A DNA stretch of 64,000 nucleotides from positions 20,584,001 to 20,648,000 of the forward strand of contig OX485809.1 of the NCBI GenBank assembly GCA_950295325.1, given 5' to 3'. A model generated the notes under the pieces. It was not told the origin of the DNA, did not search any database, and saw nothing but the letters and a program-made list of their open reading frames with translations. The translations under genes were made by a program, and so were the position numbers. This DNA is from Polytrichum commune. Taxonomy: Eukaryota > Streptophyta > Polytrichopsida > Polytrichales > Polytrichaceae. Of the stretch, positions 57,340 to 64,000 are shown piece by piece; positions within the stretch are counted from its first letter, which is position 1; the number at the start of each line of letters is the position of its first letter.

Positions 57340-58880
57340 TAAGGATGACAATTAGACAATTGTTGTCACGACTCAAGGGTTGATGAAGATGCCCACATCA
57401 TATTTGTGGGACAACCTTAAGAAAAGATATTTATGGCTAATCAATGGTCAACATAGCGTTGAAGCACTCAAGAAAATCCAACTCATTGGCAATTGGGAAG
57501 GTCCCAACGGGCAAAATGAGAAGCTCAAAATTTGGAAGGCTCTCACCACATGGTCCAACAACAAGACCAAGATGAATGATGTATCCATGTACTTCAACAT
57601 GGGAAATAAGAAGAGTGCATACTAGGCATCCTCGATAAGGAACATCATGGTTTCGTGAGAGGTGTGGGAGTTTTACGGTAGACCTCCTAAAAATAAATAA
57701 ATAAAAACCACCAAGGACCAAAATCCCAAGTGGGAGGTAGGTATAGTTTTAGATGACCGCACAAAACCTCACCCCTACCTCTTGCTTCATTTATTTATTT
57801 ATTATTTTGTGGGGGGGGGGGACTGAGTTCACCACCACCCAAATCAACCTTCTAAGGATTTAGGTTTCATGACTATTCCTCTATATTTTTGCATGCATGA
57901 TTGCAAGTACGAGATGATCAACAAACTGAGCACCATTGACAACGCTTGTCATAGGCAAAAAAAAATTGATTGATATTGTTTGGGAAATCTACTTGATTAC
58001 TTCCTCTAACCATGTGTGGAACAAGTGGAAGGAGTTGTATGAGAAGCAAAAGACCATGGAACTTATTGACCCCGACACTAGGATGGTGTTCAACAAAATT
58101 GTTTCATTCAAGTAGATGAAGGCCTTGGTCAAGGAGTTTTTAAGAATGATCCATAGTCTCAATGAGACAAAGATGGAGAGAATAGCAACTTACATCCTCC
58201 ACATTGCGCCAACAACAAAGAGATCATGGAATCATCCCAAGATTGTCTTCACAAAACCAAAAATGTTATGTTGATCATGCTACATGATGAAGAAGTGATC
58301 AGACAATAGGAAGGGAAAAAATGACCATTGTGCACAAACTCAGCAAGCTCGTGAACGGGGAGGTCAACCAACAAATTGGAGGGTTTTCAAGAAGGAGTAT
58401 AAGTTCACCAATGCCTCTAATACGGTTCTTATGAGGGAGGTGGGGGAGGACTTCTTAAAGTCCAAAATGGTGAAGGGGGGCAAGAAACTATGCGCTTCCC
58501 AAGCACACTCAACAGGCATTCTCCAACTTCATCAAGGAGAAAAAAATTATGTGTTTTGAAGGGGAGGCACACTTTGGCGTGGTGGTTATGGAACCCCTAA
58601 TGATTGTTGGTTGGCATGGTGAGAATGGGTGGGCCTAGATATGGGTGAAGGCAAAGGATCACATATTCTTTGCGCTCTTGGACTTCAAGAACATCATGGG
58701 GATTTTGTTCGAAGGGGCTATGAGCATGCCATTCTACAATCATTTTCTTATGAAGTTTGTAGAATATGCAAGTCCTAGGATGAAGAAGCTTGATGTGTGG
58801 ATGTGGCACGAGGAGTACACTCAATGTGGCCACGTGGATGCACCAAAGGGGTATTGTTTGTGCCTAGGGGTTACATAGTA
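57340..58880 (+). pseudogene. Degenerate unrecognised gene with a GQH segment
   Basis: Peptides in several frames on the plus strand: PTSYLWDNLKKRYLWLINGQ and HSVEALKKIQ (57386-57475), LKIWKALTTWSNNKTKMNDV (to 57580), SSNHVWNKWKELYEKQKTME (~58003-58060), FKKEYKFTNASNTVLMREVG (~58388-58445), and frame 58645-58878 ending KKLDVWMWHEEYTQCGHVDA. The I-N-G-Q-H-S-x-x-A-x-K pattern is reminiscent of the D/N-G-x-H-R motif of ParB/sulfiredoxin-like domains, but this is weak. It lies on the same strand just ahead of the CDCAVSF fragment at 59190, and may be the upstream part of the same large gene. Stops and a G11 run (57811-57821) interrupt it. Confidence 0.4.
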
Positions 58881-59169
58881 TACAAAGGGTATGGGTATTC
58901 TTTATACTAGCTCTGTGAATATAATAGGCATATTATTCATACCATCCTAATTGTATTTCTACCTTTAGGCCCATAGTCAATTATAATAAAGTGGTAATCT
59001 ACAAGGGGTCCAAATGAATATTTCATCCAATATGTAAATCACACTCATCTGTGAAATTTAGGGTTTAAAACAACAGGGTGAAGGATCATGCTTTAGAAAC
59101 TTCAAAGCACAAGTGGAACGAAGATGGAGCTCATAGGTGGTTTTTCTTCTTTTATTCTTATGTGGAGCT

Positions 59170-59425
59170 CCTACAGTTCAACTATCTAGAGCCAAGGATA
59201 ATGATTGCTTATTGAAATTGAAATGTGATTGTGCAGTATCATTTGTCTCTCAACAATAGTTGAAAAAGTGAAGAAAAAAGGGAGATAAAATTAAGTTGGC
59301 CAAAACATTGACCACCAAGACTTGGTAATTGGGAAGGGTCTATAGGACACACTGCAAAATTGGCAATAGGTGGATAAAGTATCGACAACCAATTGACCTG
59401 TAGGACCAACCTTTCAATATGAATA
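59170..59425 (+). pseudogene. Plus-strand relative of the 234-residue protein, C-terminal part
   Basis: DNDCLLKLKCDCAVSFVSQQ aligns with GDNEFSLRLGCNCAVAFVTE of the minus-strand frame. After stops and a frameshift, KTLTTKTW, LGRVYRTHCKIGNRW and IKYRQPIDL align with its continuation. Both copies end in a D-Q-P motif. It shows that the family occurs at least twice within 3 kb, in opposite orientation. Confidence 0.6.
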
Positions 59426-59826
59426 TATGATTATCTTAATATCAAAATAAAAACGAGTCCATATAGACCTATAATATGACAATTCATATTATAGTAGAGT
59501 TAAAATAAAAATTCATTGCATTGGCTATAATGACTTATATTGTAGAAAAACATTTTAAAGAATGGATGAACAAGTGTTCTATCATTTTATCAATGATAAA
59601 TGAATATGTTTTGCTAAAAATATTTAAACCATATTACACATGATATTTTTGGTGTATACATGTAATTGGAAACTATACGATTTGTGTATTTTCCACTTGT
59701 GCATGTATTCGAGGGGATATTCTAGCTACATGTTTGTACGTATGTCATTTTTAAAACAAGAAGAATCTTGTATATTAGGGGCATTAATTTCATGGTCATG
59801 CACACACATGGTTCCCGGTTCTAACA

Positions 59827-62480
59827 ATGAGTGCACCCCCCCCCCCCTACGTGATCATGAGCAATGTCATAGGCAGCTCCAAGAGGAACTCCAAGCCAAC
59901 ATGTGACCACGTAAAGGCCTATGGAAGTATGATTCATTTCATGTTTTCCGCACTACAAATGAGTGTAAACGCCAAAAATTGCTTACAAAAGAGTCCATTG
60001 AAGGATTGTCGAATTCACCATTGTTGCCAATTGTTTTCACCGGAGAAAATGAAGGCTATTCAGGAAGAAATGTGGTTTGAAGATTTTTGCCTTAGTTTTC
60101 TAAAAATAATATAAAAAATACAAAAGTTGATGTTCATCAAGGAATACATGTGAATGAGATGGGATGCAAGGTGATCACGTTGAAAACATAGATGTGTGTT
60201 GTACAACATGGTACATCATTCATGGTGTGTCTAAAATGTACTTTAATATACAAACAACTTATGCCAAAGAAGGCCGCCAATCCCGTAACCATGGGAATTT
60301 GGGTTTAAAGAAACCTAAGGAAACAACACAACAAGCAATTGCTACTCTAGTGACCATCATTTTGCCTTTTACTAACGCAATACTCCACAAAATACATATA
60401 CTCATGATGGGGGAGAGGGTTGTTGAAAAGTTTTTCCCACGGGAACGAAATGGAAAGACCTCTTGTTGGATGTACATGTGGTTGGTGAGAAGGTTGGTTT
60501 GGAGCCAATTTCATCGTAAAAATTTGAGCGCGATTAAGAAAGCAAACTTCAGTGATTACATTATAATAAGACACAGTGACAAGATTACTTAGTGTTCCAA
60601 ATGCAAGACATTGAAGCACAGGGAGGTCACTCCATTGTAAAGTTGAACAACCATGCGCAAACACTTTACACATGTAAGAAATCCTACTTTTTACATAAAG
60701 CATCACCAAAATGGGTCAAACTTTTATCAAATTATTTTCATGAGTAGATGTACACAATACTTGTTACATAGTAAAAAATGGTAACTAAATTAGATTTTTT
60801 TTTTTTTAATAAAACATACCGTTTCTAACTAGAATGACACAGAAATGAACTAAGAAAATTACTACAAAAAATGAAGATGACTAAAAATTTCAAAAATATA
60901 TACAAAAGATATTATCAATGGTTATGTATATGTAGAAAAAATATCAAAACCCTTAAAATTATCTATGGCATGTAATATAGGGGTAGCAAACTTTGTTCAC
61001 ACATGGTGTTCAACTTGACAATGGAGTGATCTCCCCGTGCATTGAAGCCCTTCAGGATGCACATACACCAAATAATCCGCTACCCATCAATTGAATTATT
61101 TCAACGATGTGAACATACAAGAGGCAACATTGTAATAATTATTACAAAAATAGAGTATTGTCCTTGGCCAAGCCATTGGAGGTCCTCACGTTCACTTATA
61201 ATAAAAATGAACCATGCCAAAAGAACCTCATCATATTTTGCACATCAAATCAAGGCTACAAATGGAATCTTTAAGCTACATATTTTTGTTATAAGTAATA
61301 TGATTCTCTCCAACATCTTATACCTATTTCTTTGTTTTATGGGGTTCTACAACTCTTTTCCTTCATTATAGTACTTAAGAGCATCTCTATAATCAATTTG
61401 GATTCCTTCCAAATAATGAGTCGCTGGGTTGTTCTTGTAGGGATAATTGCTCATGAGCATGGTGTTGTCAAGTTTGCCCATTATGCTCTTGATTTGTATA
61501 TGATGGATTCAAACCACACGATTGGGTCATTAGCATGGCTTTTGTGTGATATGGGGAAACCATTTGTGTATTCTTCAAGATCATCATTTGAGAACATTGG
61601 ATTGACACTTCTATATGAGAGGTGTTGGATGGAAAAGATATATGTTTGGATTCATCGTCAGAACCCCCTAGCAAGCGTGTGATTATGGAAAAGTTGCCTC
61701 CTACTATGCAGGTCCAACTAGACAACTCTGCCAAAAATATATTTGTGTTTGCATGTTGGTCTTTGTTGGTTGTGAAAGGCATTTTCAAGGAGGTGTATGT
61801 ATCATTTATTTTGGTAGGCCACACATATGATGATATTGATGCATCTTTTAGGCAATGGAGCATGAAATTGCATAACAAGGATTTTCCAACAATTCCACTC
61901 TTGAGGAAGTCATATGAATTTGGACAATGTTTCTATTATCCCACATATGATTGAGGAGGTGCCCGGCTTCAAAGCAATTATAGAAACAAGTCTTTGGAGT
62001 GGAGTTCACCGTCTGATTGCACACATAAAGGCTCAATAATATCAGTGTTGCAGTGGATTGTCACAAAGGTTATATGCTCATTTTGTGTCCTGGGGACGAG
62101 ACATATCTTGAATTGGTTTGGATGGCAAGAGCTTTGTCTCAACCAAATTTTGTAACTTTTTGTTCTCATTTCCGACAGGTTCGGGTGGAGTACTACTGAT
62201 CACTAGCACAGAATGAGGATGTGATTCGTCATTACATAGGTTGGGACACAAATCATTTTTTTTTATGGATGGTGATTCTAAGCATGATCCAAATTGGATA
62301 GACACATATTCCATATTTATAGCATGAAAACTACGGAAGAATCAAAGTGGGTCACTGTCCATCCATCAAAAGTACAAAACATTTGTAGAAGACAACTTTG
62401 CTCGTCTCGTGGGTGAATCAAGCCAATGAGATGTTGGGTAGAAGTCAAGTTGTTTGGTTGTGAACAACCACTAATAATAT
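59827..62480 (+). pseudogene. Pseudogene resembling DUF7869-family proteins
   Basis: Collinear plus-strand pieces match, from memory, the layout of the family named DUF7869: a Cys-containing N-terminal piece (DCRIHHCCQLFSPEKMKAIQ, ~60005-60065); VCCTTWYIIHGVSKMYFNIQ with SRNHGNLGLKKPKETT (60196-60330); SDYIIIRHSDKIT and, after one stop, CSKCKTLKHREVTPL (~60550-60640); HEHGVVKFAHYALDLYMMDS (61451-61510); then VQLDNSAKN and VSFILVGHTYDDIDASFRQW (61708-61862). A frameshift later comes SIIPHMIEEVPGFKAIIETS (~61930-61990). The D-N...N and GHTxxDID motifs are the conserved core and contain acidic residues of the kind seen in DDE nucleases. Catalysis is not established. A C12 run (59836-59847) sits at its start. 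Many stops show it is dead. It is probably repeat-derived rather than a host gene. Confidence 0.6.
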
Positions 62481-63595
62481 CTACCATTTTTGTACTTGAT
62501 CTAATATTATATTAGCATATTTAAAATGATAGTAGACTACTAGTAAGTCTATATGCATTATGGGTTCAATACAAAATTGGCCTAGACTTTGGGTTACTTA
62601 CAAATTCTTTATGTTTGGGTTTAGATAAATATCCACAATATATAACATTTATTTTATTGTTTTGTTTGGGATGAAACTCCTATGTTGGAATCAATATGCA
62701 TTTATTACACTCTATTTTAGTAGGCTGAAGGATCTAGGGTTTATCATATATGCTTAAAATAGAATATATTCATATGGTTTTATGTTGAAGTAGGTTTCAC
62801 GTGCTCTACCCAATGTGCTTATATTGGCCAACCATTAACTTTGGGATTGTGCTATATTTTTCTTGTTGATATACCATAGCCTATGTTTAGGGTGACTTCA
62901 TGTTGTTGTCATCATACATTAATTTGAGACATTAAAATATCTTAAATTACCTAATACATTGTTGCTATTGTGTAACATAAGCATGCACCTCATAACACTA
63001 TTGAACATACTCATCCCAAGATATTTGTTAGCACACTTGAATGCCAAGTGCCATGAGGTGACACTTATGGTGAAGTCATTAATCATCAATGTAACCTAGC
63101 ATACGCCTCAAAATAGAGTAAGTGGCACTATTACACATGTGACACTAAACACCATAAATGGTGCAACTGCTCTGATTCATGAGTCGGGTGCTGTTCTGTC
63201 CTGTTGACAAAGTTTGGCTTGTCTAATGTGTCAGAGGACCTGTCCCTTGATCTTAGGGTGTGTCATTCGAGGCTTATAACTTACATTCTTTTCATTTCAA
63301 AAGGCAGAGTACTTACCTAGTTGGAGTACCTAGCTAGGAAGGACTGCACACTTTTCTTTTTCTAATGTAGCTCTCAATCTATCCCAATCTATCATCCGCT
63401 TTTCTTGTAAGGTAAGTGGGTGTTACTCGCTTCATTTCCCATACTTTCCAGCTTCTACCGATTAGATTTACACAAAGAAACTTGTGTTGCAATAGCAAAT
63501 CTACAATAAAGCTTCAGAAAGAATTGGCCCTCCAATAATTCAGTTATGGTTTTTGGAACTCCATGTTTGTTGATTCCGTACCTAAATGTACAAGT
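62481..63595. other. Intergenic, no supported gene
   Basis: No gene recognised. ACACCATAAATGGTGCAAC near 63148 faintly recalls the 250-bp array landmark CCATAAACGGTGTGGCA. Confidence 0.4.
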
Positions 63596-63599
63596 CCTC

Positions 63600-63800
63600 C
63601 CAATTATGCTCACTATTGAATGTGGAGTAATTAATGAAATTCAAAGATGTAGTCCAATTTCTTTTAAACAAGTGTCTTTATGGTGCTTGTTCGTTGATCC
63701 TCACTTACACACATACCAATCACATGTAAGGATTTAATTAAGAAAAGTAACTGGTGACACCCATGTGGACCTTATGCAATAGTCACTCTTCTCATTTGGA
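63600..63800 (+). repeat. Dispersed repeat W, copy 3
   Basis: GATGTAGTCCAATTTCTTTT, TTTATGGTGCTTGTTCGTTG and ACATACCAATCACATGTAAG match 22000-22190 and the inverted copy at 43380-43560. Confidence 0.55.
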
Positions 63801-63889
63801 CACTATACTGCAGTGCTATATGCAAAGACTTCTAGTTAAGGACAGACACCAACATGACACTTGTTACAATGAGATTGGACTATCTACTC

Positions 63890-63985
63890 AGAAAATGTTG
63901 ACCATTCTAGGTTCAGAAGTTAGCATAATTAGGAGGGTGTATGTGATCACTTTCAAGAGCCAAAAATCTTCACTTGGAACACGTT
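63890..63985 (+). repeat. Dispersed repeat Z, copy 5
   Basis: GTTGACCATTCTAGGTTCAG, TTAGCATAATTAGGAGGGTG and ATCTTCACTTGGAACACG match copy 4 at 43155-43260. Confidence 0.5.
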
Positions 63986-64000
63986 TGTTCTTCCATTTTT

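Overview
This window reads as non-coding, repeat-rich nuclear DNA from a large eukaryotic genome. Almost every open frame is short, and the longer ones are relics of mobile elements. No prokaryotic operons, rRNA genes or convincing tRNA genes were seen. The mobile elements suggest a plant or a related green lineage: a Tc1/mariner (pogo-type) element whose ends carry a CCTCTATAA core like plant Emigrant/Lemi elements, a GAGCATC-ended element flanked by TTA, and Copia-like LTR pieces preceded by a purine tract. The species cannot be fixed from sequence alone. Base composition is AT-rich overall, but about twenty pure G or C runs of 9-18 bases stand out.

Layout. 1-3.3 kb: a possible small two-frame gene on the minus strand (271-869), then dispersed repeats, including an inverted-repeat element at 2221-2722. 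5.54-6.15 kb: a complete but deleted pogo-like transposon that keeps the end of its transposase. 7.2-14.8 kb: scattered Copia-like LTR pieces, a small MITE (8084-8235) and a 75-bp tandem array. 15.1-21.2 kb: a 100-bp array, a hAT-like MITE with poly-G/poly-C ends (16756-17095), and a ~250-bp array. 22.5-23.8 kb: a hAT transposase pseudogene on the minus strand. 24.05-35.4 kb: a decayed, nearly full-length LINE on the minus strand (ORF1, endonuclease, reverse transcriptase, RNase H, C-terminal domain). It is interrupted by a second copy of the poly-G MITE and by an AT-rich block. 37.97-39.09 kb: a PIF/Harbinger-like element with TTA duplications. 39.2-40.8 kb: a 3' fragment of the same LINE family. 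43.7-48.5 kb: inverted repeats, MITEs, and a foldback element whose right part is amplified into a 199-bp tandem array. 50.7-52.35 kb: a third LINE copy, on the plus strand. 52.6-55.6 kb: a repeat triplet carrying two MITE insertions, plus LTR pieces. 56.3-62.5 kb: the least ordinary region, with a 234-residue minus-strand frame, a related plus-strand fragment, a degenerate gene with a GQH segment, and a pseudogene resembling the DUF7869 family.

The parts do not work together as a pathway. The window is a layered record of transposition, in which nested insertions give relative ages and several target-site duplications can be read directly. The best candidates for something not yet described are the MITE with homopolymer G/C termini, the CATAACATTA-ended MITE family with 2-bp duplications, and the 56.3-62.5 kb block of unnamed mobile-element-like genes.
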